A DNA stretch of 64,000 nt from Nemania diffusa (lineage: Eukaryota; Ascomycota; Sordariomycetes; Xylariales; Xylariaceae). A model generated the notes under the pieces. That model searched no databases and was not told the DNA's origin. It worked only from the letters and a program-made list of their open reading frames with translations. Shown here in pieces: positions 33,919-44,605 of this stretch (positions are counted from its first letter, which is position 1; each line of letters starts with the position of its first letter). Location of the stretch: assembly GCA_038501195.1 (NCBI GenBank), contig JBBPUQ010000002.1:2356001-2420000 (forward strand), given 5' to 3'. Position numbers and translations under genes: made by a program.

Positions 33919-36900
33919 ATGTCGACTTCATCATCATTGTCACATTTGCTTCAGAGCAATGGGGCCGGTGAGCAGAGCCTCCCGGCGAACACTCTGGATC
34001 GCAACCAAAATACGCCCGGCGGCGATAACCTTTCATATAGTCAGGTGCAAGGTCGTCAGGCAGCGATTCCACCGCCGCCGCCGCCACCACCACCACCAAC
34101 CGCAGCAGGAGCAGCAGTCACACACACATCACTCAACCCCGTGAGCTCTTCTCCTAGCGGGACTTATCTTCACCGTGGAATTACAGCTCCCACCCCCTCA
34201 GACCAGAGCCACTTGATGACAGCGAGCCTGTATCAGTGTGCCGACTGCAAGAAGCGATACTCACGCCCAGAGCATCTGGCTCGTCATATCCAAACACATA
34301 CACTTGGCAAGAGATTCTGCTGTCAAGTCTGTGGGAAAGCGTTTGCACGCGCTGATTTGCTGAAGCGGCATGCTACAAACCACGACACTTCTGGGGATGG
34401 CACTAAGAAACGCCGGCGTATCGATTCCTCGCCCGGCTCGGGTCGTGTCTCCCACGCATGTCGCCCTTGCGCCGCAGCTCGTGTCAAATGCGAGGAGATC
34501 AAGCCTTGTCAGCGATGCCAGAAGAAGGGTTTGACTTGTGAATATGCATCAACCGAAGCTGGGTCTGTAGCCGCTATGCATTTGCTTCACCTTTCCGCTG
34601 ATGCTCACAATAACTCGCCGGCGACCAGTGTATCTCCCCACTCATCACAATTTAGTCCGGCAACATCTCAAGACCAAAGAACTATCCCTCTTGGGATCAC
34701 GCCGTCCTCAATTCATGAAACCTGTGATACCATATCTTTGAATACCGACATTAAGCCCGAACAGGTCCAACCGAGGACACCGGGTGGTATGGTAGACCCA
34801 GGTAGGTCCCAACTTCTCGACTCTACCGTTTTATGTTTCTATCTTTGTCCTGGTGTTGGAACGAACTGAGAAATAGCGAATCCCATATCGCCTGATCAGG
34901 AATCCTCTGCTATTTATTGTCAAAATATTTCTCATCAACCCGCGGAATAACCCGTGTATTAGAACACTGCACAGCCTGCACACTCATAGAGCCTACGTAG
35001 CCTGGTTATCTAACGCATCACAGGTCATTACGCATATGATAACACTTATACAACGAATAATACAGCTGATATGACGCATCAGCCATTCTCGGACTTCTTG
35101 CGCGACGTTCTTTACGCCCAGTCTTTAGACTCTTCGCGGCTAGCGGAGGCTCAAGGTCTTGCTGTGCTAGACTTTTGCGATGATACTAGTTATGAACTAA
35201 ACGAGGTGGATTTCGGAATGCTGGACCATTGGAACTTGGATGGGATGAACGAGCGTGCTGTAGTCACTCAGGCAGCGACTCCTAAAACAGATGACTCTTC
35301 TGTGGACATGGTGCAAATGAGACAGAAATTAGTAAAGATCTGGACGAATTCTCCATGGCGTTGGATTCCTGATAAGCGGGACCACGTTTCCGGTGAATAT
35401 GCCAATCTTCCCCTGCCGTGCTCAGACTCGGCGAGCCGACAGTTTCAAGAGCGCCAAAGGCAAATAGACCGGGTTGTTCAGGACAAATTGGACTCGTCAA
35501 GCCGTGACAAGATCCTAACAGTGGTTCTTGGTGCATGCACCAGTGATGCAATGAAGATGCGAGTTGCTGCGTCGTTCCCTTCTACCGAGATTATGGACTC
35601 CTTGACGCACATCTTCCTAGCATCACACCTTTGCTCTGTTTCAGGCTGGATACATTTTGGGACCTTAGTACTGAACTCTCAATGGCCTGAGTGGTTGGCT
35701 ACTGCGGCCGCTGCCGGAGCAACCATGACTCCTGTCCCTACCTTGAGAAAATTTGGATTTGCTATACAGGAAGCAGTGCGTGAGTTGGTTGACTACACAA
35801 ATCCCCTAAAGATGTTATTACTAAGCTGTCTCAGGTCTTATTCTGCCGTCCAGAGTGAGTGCCGAGACCTTGTCGTTCTCTTTCTCGCTCCTACTAAAAT
35901 ATATTGCAGTTTGAGGTAAACAACACAGGCATTGCAAATTTGGGTCTAGTACAGACTCTTGTCTTAGGGCAGGATATCTCGCTTTGGAGTGGCAATCGAC
36001 GAAAAATGGAAATTGCTGAGTGCCATCTACTCATACCGATCACGGTAGGTCAAATGAAATATTACGTGACAAATCTTGATACTGACACGCTCTTAGATGA
36101 TGCGTTATAGAGGCAGGTTTCAGCGTTCTTCTTATCCCGCTATTACGGTAAGCGAGAGCGATCAAGGAGAGGTCTTAGAAGGAAAATGGAGGTGTTGGTA
36201 TGAAGCAGAGTCATGGAAACGGCTTGCTTTTCATTGCTATACGCGAGACACCCAGTAAGCATTTCTTTTCATTCCCTAGTTTTGCATATTTTCTCTCTTC
36301 TATATGCAATCTACTCATACGTACTCCCAAAACCTCATCAAAACAAGTCCTTATCTACTATAAACGGTACATATTAACTATTTATTGCTAATAGAGCATC
36401 GATGACCACCCTTGCCAGTCCTACGATGTCCTATGCGGAGCTAACACTCCCCCTTCCTGAATCTAAGGAGTTATGGTTCGCCAAAACTGCCCTTGAGTGG
36501 AAGCAGGAATATCTAATGCGAGTTGCCGGTCAGACCAAGCGACCACCGTGCTTAGGAGATCTCTTGCGCGATATCAGTCTCCTCACAGCGAATTTTCTAC
36601 GTCTCGACACTCAGTACGCCATATCAATCTACCTACATGCCTTTTGGAACCTTATATTTGAATGGAGACAACTAAGTGCTGTTCACCGAACGAATCCATT
36701 CCAAAATACCTACCAGACCGGTCCGAATCTTATCCTCAACTCGCGCCATGAGGAGCTGTGCAGGGCATTATCTAGTTTTCAACTAGTCATAGCCGATCGG
36801 CACGCCAGTTTTTCGGCCCAAGAAGCCCTACTTTTAAACCTAATCCTAATGAACCTTCATGTGTCACTTGATGATCTCCAGGTATTCGCCGGGAAGGAAG

Positions 36901-37406
36901 GCGAGGACCAGGCGCGAAGGGTTTATCCAATACTTCAGCACTGGTCAGAGAGCACCGAAGCTCGAAGAGCTCTATTGCACGCGGGGCAGATCCTACGACA
37001 AGCGAAAAGCTTTCCATCCGGCCATCTTAAGCAGTTCTACGCCGTTGGTGTCCACCACGCTGCCTTGGCACTATGGACCTACGGAGTCGTGACCAGGGCG
37101 ACGCGGCATCAGTCTTCTATCAACCTGTCACAGGGGGTGGTCTATATTGATGGCCCAGAATCGACGGATGTAAAACGCTTCGTCGAGCTGGGACTCGGCC
37201 GACCAATGATACGAGGTGTACGCTGTGCCGATGGCCAAACTATCGAATCAGGTTTGGAAGACCCCCGGTTATGCATGGAAATCTTGGAGGAAGTTCTGCG
37301 GATGAACTTCAACACTGATAAGGAAGTCTTGCCGCCGATAGTAGAGAACCTTTGCCACTTAATCAAACAGCTAGGAGGGGCGGCGTGGGCAGTAGGTTTA
37401 GGATGA
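33919..37406 (+). CDS. Transcription factor with two C2H2 fingers, a Zn2Cys6 cluster and fungal-specific TF domain
   Basis: Nuclear DNA-binding regulator, 987 aa. Six exons: 33919..34801, 35024..35779, 35835..35854, 35910..36044, 36097..36254 and 36395..37406. A PPPPPPPPPP run is at residues 51-60. C2H2 finger 1 covers about residues 107-127 (Cys107, Cys110, His123, His127). Finger 2 covers 135-155. The Zn2Cys6 cluster uses Cys181, 184, 191, 197, 200 and 207 (spacing 2-6-5-2-6). The C-terminal half is a fungal_trans-type helical domain (ISLWSGNRRKMEIAECHL, RDTQASMTTLASPTMSYAEL). Exon 3 is a 20-nt micro-exon: both flanking introns have GTGAGT donors and only this splicing keeps the frame and gives EAVRLILPSR-FEVNNTG. 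Targets are unknown; such dual-finger factors are a Pezizomycotina family. Confidence 0.88.
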
Positions 37407-38319
37407 AGCACTCAGGGAAACACGAAGAAACGGAACACGATCTAGAATTGATTTTCTAGAGCCTGCATTGTATATATGACGTTAAGGGACAGTTGTACCG
37501 TTAGAAATGGGATTAAAACTGAATGCATGCTGTACATACGATAGACATATAGAGGAAGTATCCATCACTCAAGCGCCCTCTCCCCAGTATCGCGGTGTAA
37601 TCGGCTACCTTAGGTAGGCCGGGGACATGAGAAATGAAATGGTGCCCACGGCTAACTTTCTTAGTGTATGACCTAGGTATATCTAAATCTAACAGCGTAT
37701 GTAAGCCAGGCACAATATAGGGGTCTACAGCGACAGCTAAACTGCTAGTGTCACATAGATAATTTATGATTTAAAAAAATACAGTAAGGGTACAAAGAAA
37801 CAGCCCTCTCTACAAGTTTGATAAACTTCTATAAGAAGTCAAATTTCTAGGACTATGTATGTTCAGTCGCAGAATAAAAGGGGATGCAGAACCGAGTCGC
37901 AAGTCTCTTAATCTGAGTGCTTTGCTTAGCTGCAGCATTTATCAACTTGCAATTGGCGTCAAAATCTAACATTTGATGTTCATATTGCTTCAGCAAAGCC
38001 ATCTCAAAACAATCAAACAAAAACGGAATGTATATATTTTCCTGGTTCGTGTTCTTGTTGTTAGCCATTGTGCCTTTGTTTGCTAGTAGTTTCAGACCTT
38101 AAACATTGTCATGTTCACTTTGTCTGCACTGCGAGCCATGACAAAGCCAAACCGTGAAAGGGCTATTCCGCTAGAATATATGTTGAAGAGTGTCCTCTGG
38201 ATAGTCGTAGTTAATAACACCGAATCTTATCATAGCATAGGCTTCATTGATAGCAATAGGATGATACTAACTCAAATAACAGGTCATATAGTTAAATCCT
38301 TAGCTATAGCTCTGCCGCC
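37407..38319. other. Intergenic spacer
   Basis: About 900 bp between two plus-strand genes. The only notable frame is a small minus-strand ORF at 37853-38068, listed separately. Confidence 0.4.
37853..38068 (-). CDS. Possible small protein, 71 aa, unknown
   Basis: Complete ATG-to-TAG frame with a good start context (ACAATGG: A at -3, G at +4). The protein is not low-complexity: MANNKNTNQENIYIPFLFD, then a mixed helical stretch, ending FCIPFYSATEHT. It has no signal peptide or membrane helix and no recognised family. It lies alone in a spacer on the strand opposite to both neighbours. It could equally be chance; expression or conservation would decide. Confidence 0.25.
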   Translation of the reverse strand: MANNKNTNQENIYIPFLFDCFEMALLKQYEHQMLDFDANCKLINAAAKQSTQIKRLATRFCIPFYSATEHT

Positions 38320-39678
38320 ATGTCTCAGAAACCCCATCAGTTGAGGAGGGTACCTAAGAGGGTACATTTTAAAAGCGATAGTGTCCTCGAAGAGGTTCGA
38401 GTTATCGAGTACCCAGAATCCGAACAGGAACATCACCATCAGCCACGAGGGCAAAAACAAAAGAACCGACAAGAATGTAGCCTCCAAAATAAAGCTTTCT
38501 TGTCTCAAAATAGGCCCAAAGTACCAGGCAAGGCCCCCGGTCTCGACAGGATACCGCCTTTGTTCCGCTGTAAGTCCCACGAGGAGCTTCGCGACGTGCT
38601 CAAGGCCGGCAATGGGGCTATCGCGGACGTATTCCGGGGATTCAATGCACTCCACTGGTACTGCAACGCAAAGTCTACCAGCCCCGGCATTATCCGGGAA
38701 CTGCTCGACCAGGGCATCGATATAAATGCCCTAGATCAGCGGACGCGCGCCCGTGGACCCGTCCTCCGACACACAGCGCTCGGCTACGCGTGCCGAAACG
38801 CCAACGTCAAGGCCGTCCACACCCTGCTGCAAAACGGCGCGGACCCCCGTGGCATCGTGAAATCCGGCAGGGGTTCAAAGGCCTATCCCGAGAAGGACAG
38901 CCGCGGCATTCCGATCGTGTACCCGAGCCCCCTGCAAGAGCTCCTCTGCCAGCCTACCCACGGCCCGCGGCCCGGCAGGTGTCCGTGGATCTACCACCTG
39001 AGCGAGCAGGACGAGGAGAGAGACGGCTACCTCGACGAGGACGACGCGGACGCGACGCCGGCATTCCGAGCCCTCGCAGAGCTTTCCGGCGGCGACGACG
39101 ACGGCCCCGTCTGCTGGGCCTGCGCGGCCGACTACCACATCTGGGAGCCGTGGCCGGCGACCGAGGCGGAGAGGCTCTCGGCGCGCGAGAGGCGCCGGTC
39201 GTGCTACCGCAGCCAGATCCTGCGGCTCGGCAACCGGTTACACGCGTGCGTGCAGCTGCTACTCGACTACGATTGCGGCTCCGCGGACCCGCCCGTGCCA
39301 TTCCCGCGGTGCGACGACCCGCGCCTGTGGTCGGGGCTCGACTGTCTGCTGGAGACGTTCTGGCGCTTCTTCTACCCGCTTGCGGTCTGCGAGGTGATGG
39401 GGAGCTCTTCAGAGAGACCGCCCCCGGCCTACCTGTCCCACCCCCTTTCCCGGCCTGTATTCTCTGTGTATGGTGAGATTTGTGACATGCTGCTGGAATC
39501 CGCCGGTTATGGGGCCAAGGGGGCGATGGATGGGATGAGGGGCCAGGAGCGCCTCATCTCGTTGATTGCTGAGCACGCTGAGCTTTCTTCGTTCAAGCGA
39601 GGTGAGTATTTTGACATTGATACTCAGCTTGAGCAGTTGCTATGTGAACAGGCGTTGTCCAGGAGACTGTCCACTTGA
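38320..39678 (+). CDS. Ankyrin-repeat protein, function unknown
   Basis: Single-exon 452-aa protein with a strong start context (GCCGCCATGT). The N-terminal 80 residues are basic and Gln-rich. Residues about 108-180 hold two ankyrin-type repeats: FNALHWYCNAKST..IIRELLDQGIDINALD and HTALGYACRNANVKAVHTLLQNGADP. The rest is charged and Cys/Trp-containing (CWACAADYHIWEPW, LDCLLETFWRFFYPL), without a recognised domain or catalytic motif. The stretch 38790-39400 is notably GC-rich, so an antisense/alternate frame of 228 codons is open there; it is a shadow. Ankyrin proteins usually mediate protein contacts. The role is unknown. Confidence 0.75.
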   Translation: MSQKPHQLRRVPKRVHFKSDSVLEEVRVIEYPESEQEHHHQPRGQKQKNRQECSLQNKAFLSQNRPKVPGKAPGLDRIPPLFRCKSHEELRDVLKAGNGAIADVFRGFNALHWYCNAKSTSPGIIRELLDQGIDINALDQRTRARGPVLRHTALGYACRNANVKAVHTLLQNGADPRGIVKSGRGSKAYPEKDSRGIPIVYPSPLQELLCQPTHGPRPGRCPWIYHLSEQDEERDGYLDEDDADATPAFRALAELSGGDDDGPVCWACAADYHIWEPWPATEAERLSARERRRSCYRSQILRLGNRLHACVQLLLDYDCGSADPPVPFPRCDDPRLWSGLDCLLETFWRFFYPLAVCEVMGSSSERPPPAYLSHPLSRPVFSVYGEICDMLLESAGYGAKGAMDGMRGQERLISLIAEHAELSSFKRGEYFDIDTQLEQLLCEQALSRRLST

Positions 39679-40003
39679 TAGTGAAATGCTTTAATTTGTT
39701 TTATTCGCTGTGTTTAGCAAGCCGTGAAATACCTATTGTTGTTTTGACAAAAATTGGTATACGGGTTTCTGTTTATTAGTCGAGCGGAAGAGGAGGATGT
39801 GGCTACGGAATCGTAAACTAGTTTGATGAAATACAAAATAAAATACTCTGTATAATATCAAGTACTAGATCTTGGAATAAAAGTGCAATTACACGAATCC
39901 AAACGAATACTAACTGACAAGTAGATCTATAAGAGGGATAAAGATGAATGAAATATATATATAAGAATATCATAGTATGTAATTCAGTATAAGCCAGTTA
40001 CTA
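39679..40003. other. Intergenic, convergent genes
   Basis: AT-rich 325-bp 3' flank between the ankyrin gene (+) and the pectate lyase (-). Nothing else was seen. Confidence 0.4.
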
Positions 40004-41418
40004 TCAGATCTTCGCTTGCGTAGTAGCCCCAATAGCCGCTCCAGACGCAGGTACCAAAAAGTTGCTAGCCTTAATTCTACCATCAGATCCCCTGGCGCCA
40101 GCTAGAGTAGAGGAATCCACGCTCGAGAAAGAGCTGTTTGACCACGTAGTGCTGCTATCCCACGAATTCCCACTAGAGGTCGTTCCACTAACGAGACTGA
40201 CCTGAGCGTTCGTGTTGACGGCCGCGATGTTGCTCCGAAGAGTCGACGTCGAGCTGCGCATGTTGAAGCCGTTGTCGCCGTTGTTCCACGCCGTGTTCCG
40301 CTCGAACGTCAGCGAGCCGGGGTTCCCGTTGTCGATGAAGCCCTTCTTGGCGTTGGAGAAGGCCATCGAGTTCCGGACGATGTGGTTCGCGGGCGGGTTG
40401 TCTGTTATGCCGAGCTTGAACCCGTTGCCGTCGCCGTTGAAGGACGAGAACCCCCAGCGGTTGAACCCGTTACCCCAGGCGTACACTTCTTCGACCTACG
40501 AGCACATCGTGTTAGAGTTAATACCCCCTTAGAAAGGAGGTCAATTGCCTTGAACTTAGCGAAGGGTTCACTGACTGTCACGGGTGATCCAAATAGATAG
40601 AAATCAAGGCCATCGTCGACGTTATTCCATAGTCGAGAATTTCTGATTGAATTCCCCTCGCCTGAGCCCTCTTTACATGCGAACCCATCGGCACTCTCTC
40701 CGTTCTTCCGTGGATCTCGGTTCATATATGAGTCTAGATATATGACCGTATTGTTCGCAGCGGTGCCCTGTAGTTGGAACCCAGACTCATAATTGTCGTG
40801 TGTCGAGAGGCGCTCGTAGTAGTTATGAGAAGAGTCGCGGGAGTAAACTCCGTAGGGCCCGTTGATCAATCTAGTTCTCATTCAGAAAGTATTCCTTTGC
40901 TATCACCCACCATCACTGGCGCAGGGCGATGGGACAAGTTTACTTACTCAAGATTGTAGAAATACCAATAGTTTCCGCCTTCGATATGTAGGATGCCTCG
41001 TTCATCATTCGGTAGCGACTCGTCAAGTCCATATGGCGTTCTATAATTATTTAGAGAAATGAGTAATTGTTCATATAATTAGGCCAGTGAGCACCCCTTC
41101 GACTAGAGTATCTCACCCTGGTAGTCCCTCTCCATCGATGATGACCTTTTCGTCATTATATGAACGAAGCGTGATAGGCGACGTCACTATACCGCTCTTC
41201 GTGATCTTGATGTTGACCGTCGGCGAGTAGGTCCCGGCACGTAGATAGATCACATCACCGGCTTTCGCAGCGTCGACCGCAGTCTGAATAGACCCATATG
41301 GGGCACTGATGGTTCCAGAACCACTTCCCGCTGGAGACACGTATATGCTAGCGGCGTGAACGTGCTGGACCAGCGCTGTCAGCGCGGCAGTAAGGACAAG
41401 GGAGGTTTTGCCTGGCAT
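40004..41418 (-). CDS. Secreted pectate lyase, polysaccharide lyase family 9
   Basis: Extracellular enzyme cleaving polygalacturonate by beta-elimination; right-handed parallel beta-helix. Exons 41418..41117, 41040..40948, 40876..40576 and 40495..40004; predicted length 395 aa. A signal peptide is visible (MPGKTSLVLTAALTALVQ, cut near HAA-S). The beta-helix starts IYVSPAGSGSGTISAPYGSI and continues with GTYSPTVNI. PL9-like blocks follow: INGPYGVYSRDSSHN, HDNYESGFQLQG, ADGFACKEGSGEGN, NNVDDGLDFYLFGSPVT, VYAWGNGFNRWGFS. The aspartates of NNVDDGLDF are the likely Ca2+ site and a conserved Lys (ACKEGSG) the base; this is by family analogy. Intron 3 has the unusual donor GTCAGT. The gene suggests plant-material degradation by the fungus. 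Confidence 0.83.
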
Positions 41419-41498
41419 TATTCAATCAAACCAAGTAATTTCCCGGATGGCTTCCGTGCCGTCTTCATCCTGACAGCAATGCACGGGCCGGGGAAGCA

Positions 41499-41507
41499 TA
41501 TTATATA
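41499..41507 (-). promoter_or_regulatory. Possible TATA box of the pectate lyase gene
   Basis: On the minus strand the sequence TATATAATA stands about 81-89 nt before the pectate lyase ATG, within a GC-richer context (GCGTATATAATATGC). Spacing fits a TATA-driven inducible gene with a short leader. It is based on sequence and position only. Confidence 0.35.
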
Positions 41508-42022
41508 CGCGCTTCATGTTAGTTAGTACTTGCTCCTTTCATTTACATAGTTCTCAGCGCGAAATATCGCTTTAGCTCCAAGTGTGTTTACTCATGACGA
41601 GAGCTGCAGAGCCTCTCCATCCTCGTCTTCAATAGGTGGAAGGGAAATGGACTGAGAATATTTCCGGTTGCGGTATGTTGTAAACCCACAAATAGAATGA
41701 AGTATGCAGTGTGGGTACGACACAAGCCAAGGTCTTGGTTCCGGAGTACATGGGCTTCCCATATTATGTAGTAATGTAACACGGAGAAGGTATTACGGGA
41801 AAGGTAGGGATCGAAGCATATCCTAGGCCTACTCTCTGTAAGTTTGGCTCCAGAGGGAAGATAGATCATAGTAAGGTTATTGTACGGCCACAGCTAAGTC
41901 GATGTATAGGGGTCGAGAGTTGATAGCATTGATCCCTGATTCCTTCCGTCATATACTCCTCGTCTTCTATAATAATAATAATAATTCTTTATACACAAAA
42001 CCCCATAGTCTCACCAGCGACT
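41508..42022. other. Intergenic between pectate lyase and kinase genes
   Basis: About 500 bp including upstream sequence of the pectate lyase and the 3' flank of the kinase. A short (AAT)n run lies near 41971-41985. Confidence 0.4.
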
Positions 42023-44066
42023 TCATCGAAAGAAAGCTCTTCCTAAAATTTCTGGTAAGGGAAAAGGCCGTGGCAGGTTTGGTGGCAGGTTTGGTGGCAG
42101 GTTTGATGGCGGGTTAGGTGGCGGATTTGGCGGTGCGTCATAAAGGATATTATTCATCCAGTCTGATATTTGCTGGTCGGACTCGCCGACATATTGATTT
42201 TGTAGTTTCGACGACACAAAACCCTCCAGCTCTCGAAGAGCAGGTCTGTCCATGGGAACATGAGCCTGGCAGCGCATGACGATGCCGATGATGTTGCGGT
42301 CTACGTAGCGGAATCTCTCGGTTTGGAGGTGAGCACCATATGTCCAGTAACTATTTCCGTTCTCCCAGGGGGTCAATACTGCGGTTGCGGCTGCCATTGG
42401 TGGGGAGATTGGATAACATAGCGTTATGAGGGTTTCCATTACCTAGTCGTCGTATATTCTTGTTAGATGGATGAACAACACCAATAGTTAGCCTTTGGTG
42501 AGAATGCTTACCAGTCCCACTGCCCACACGTTCGAGTGCCAGCTATAATTACCTGCAACTGGGTGGCTATTGACGAGGTTTTGGTCCCGAGGAATATAGT
42601 CCCATTCTTGACAGAATTGTTCCTAGGTGTTTTGATTGATCAGCACCGTTACCGAGTCTCTAGAATGCCGATACCCCCCCTGGTAGGTAAGGAAGGGTTT
42701 CTTACAGGTGAGTAGAAGCCATATTTGCCCCAATTTCGGAAACTCTCGTAGTATCTGTACACAATAATAAGAAATGGCATTTCAGGTCTGAGAACTTTTA
42801 GTCTCACTCGTCGGGTTGGTTGCGTTCTATCTCTGTTGCCATACCAAAGTCCCCCAGCTATTATTAATATTGTTATTAGCCTTGTCACATCATCTATCGG
42901 CATCTTTGCCTCACGCGTACCTTGAGCTTGGGCGAAATCCGGTGTTCTCTCCCTCCTGCCCCGGTCATATTCCCTAGAAATATATTCCTGGGGTCAAGAT
43001 CGAAATGAACTATACTACTCGGTCCAGCTCTGAGCTCCCTAAAAGTAGATTCTCTGATATCGCTAGCCATTTGGCTGTGCCCCGGTATCGCGTCTCGAGG
43101 GTAAGCAAGGCCAATACACATTCGAGTCACTTTGGCCATATCATGATTTATTAGTCAGGTTGGCCATAATAATCATTGTATGGGTGACATGTATTATCCA
43201 GACTTACTGCAAAGAAGAAAGGCCCACAGTACTCTGTTCGGGATCCTTTGATTCTTCTCTCTCACCTTGCTAATAAAGTTCGCAAGGTCCCCATTCTCTA
43301 GCCATTCAAGTATGATCATCGTCGGAGCTTGCGGCTGAGAATTATATCCTGTCAAATAACTACGGCCGGTGTTACTCTGACGCATATTCGCCTTCTTTTG
43401 TCTACCGTTGTCCATCAGATCGGTCACAAGCTGAACAATATGTTCAGACTTCTCATGTTTCTATCACCCTTGCTGTTAGTATTGGCACTTTGAAGTGGCT
43501 AAGATATAGGATAATACCTACCATTACTATGGTGCCACGGATAGAAAATGTTAGCTAGGAGCGGCCATTACAAGGAGACTCGAACACGGAGTGGAAAACA
43601 GCGTACAAGCGTCTATTTCACCCTGGCTAATTTCAGGGTCATCGTAGAAAAGGTTCTTGACGACTATGCCACCCGTTCTTCTCCCATACCCATCGTGCAA
43701 GTCGAACCCAGCCGCAAGCCCCTGTCCACCCCACCCGAGGCAGCGCCGGTATCTGAATCGCCGCGCGTCACTCCTGGCCATGAAGAAGTGTTTGAGGCGC
43801 TGGAGACTCTGATATGCATCCACGATGGCGCTCGGCTGCCCTTTCCAATTCACGAGCTTGTCAAGATCGACCTTGTCTTCCTCCTCGACTACATATGGAT
43901 ACACCGCCGGCCTGACATTACTCGGGCGGTAGACCCCGAATGGGTTCCCTGCGAGAGGCCTGAAGGTTCTTATTCTGGTCTTATTGCTGAAAGACAATCC
44001 TCGGCGATAGCGATTGAAATTACCGAAAAACCTATTGCGGCGGTCTTGGACCGTGTTATTATTCAT
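42023..44066 (-). CDS. Divergent fungal Ser/Thr protein kinase-like protein
   Basis: Seven exons on the minus strand: 44066..43572, 43460..43208, 43129..42921, 42857..42808, 42754..42706, 42622..42512 and 42442..42023; 528 aa. Kinase landmarks are in order: glycine loop GWGGQG (111-116), beta-3 Lys137 in GIVVKNL, hinge EWLENGDLANFI, catalytic loop HFDLDPRNIFL (His291-Phe-Asp293, Asn298) and LGDFGMATE (DFG 322-324). The usual HRD is HFD, common in expanded filamentous-fungal kinase families. After the activation segment, QEWDYIPRD and NSHPVAGNYSWHSNVWAVGLV fit helix F. The tail is a Pro/Asn/Leu repeat (PPNPPPNPPSNLPPNLPPNLP-like) from a 12-bp minisatellite. All key residues are present, so it may be active. 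The first junction (intron GTAATG) is the least sure. Confidence 0.78.
42067..42124. repeat. 12-bp minisatellite in the kinase 3' coding end
   Basis: Four to five copies of GTGGCAGGTTTG-like units with drift (GATGGCGGGTTA, GTGGCGGATTTG). On the minus strand they encode the Pro-Asn-Leu/Pro repeats of the kinase tail, so copy number changes keep the frame. Confidence 0.75.
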
Positions 44067-44605
44067 TTTGGCGTCTTGGATGCAACTATCCTGCAAGTGC
44101 GTAAAAACTCTCTACCCGTTGTGGAATACAATGTTATGTGATATTCGCAATAAATACTATAAGCTCTTGGATGAATTATACACAACTTACGTTGTATGAA
44201 CCCTTTCTATAGCTCCTTGTATTCGTAGTTGGACATAGAGCCGCATTCGGAATATATTCCGACAAAGAGGTGTACAAGGACTTCTATATTCCAAGGCCGT
44301 TGCACCAATATTAAATGTTTCGCGCAATTACATAGCAACCGCAAGAATTTTTTCAGGCCACACACCACAATTCATGTAGTATTGTCTGTTGTCTATAAGA
44401 GTCTGTTCAATGTTTATTCGCTGACTTGACTAATAAGGTAATGAACCCAAACGGCAGTTGCCTCGAGTGAGTGAGACATCTATGTATCCAAGCTCATGCT
44501 TTCTCCTCGTATAATAAGACAAAGTTGGAAAAAAAAAAAACCAGACACGAAGTTCTGACCTCCTGCGCCCTCGTATACCATTCGGTTTTTGGTTATCCTT
44601 TAAGC
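44067..44605. other. Intergenic between kinase and potassium transporter
   Basis: About 540 bp upstream of the kinase and downstream of the transporter. An A-tract lies near 44530. No gene was supported. Confidence 0.4.

Noticed and set aside
35855..35900. Reading through the 35855 donor as a C-terminal end of the regulator
   Set aside because: The read-through frame loses the conserved fungal TF domain that continues in frame after splicing with the micro-exon.
38790..39476. 228-codon Arg/Pro-rich ORF inside the ankyrin gene
   Set aside because: Alternate-frame shadow caused by the GC-rich codons of the ankyrin protein.
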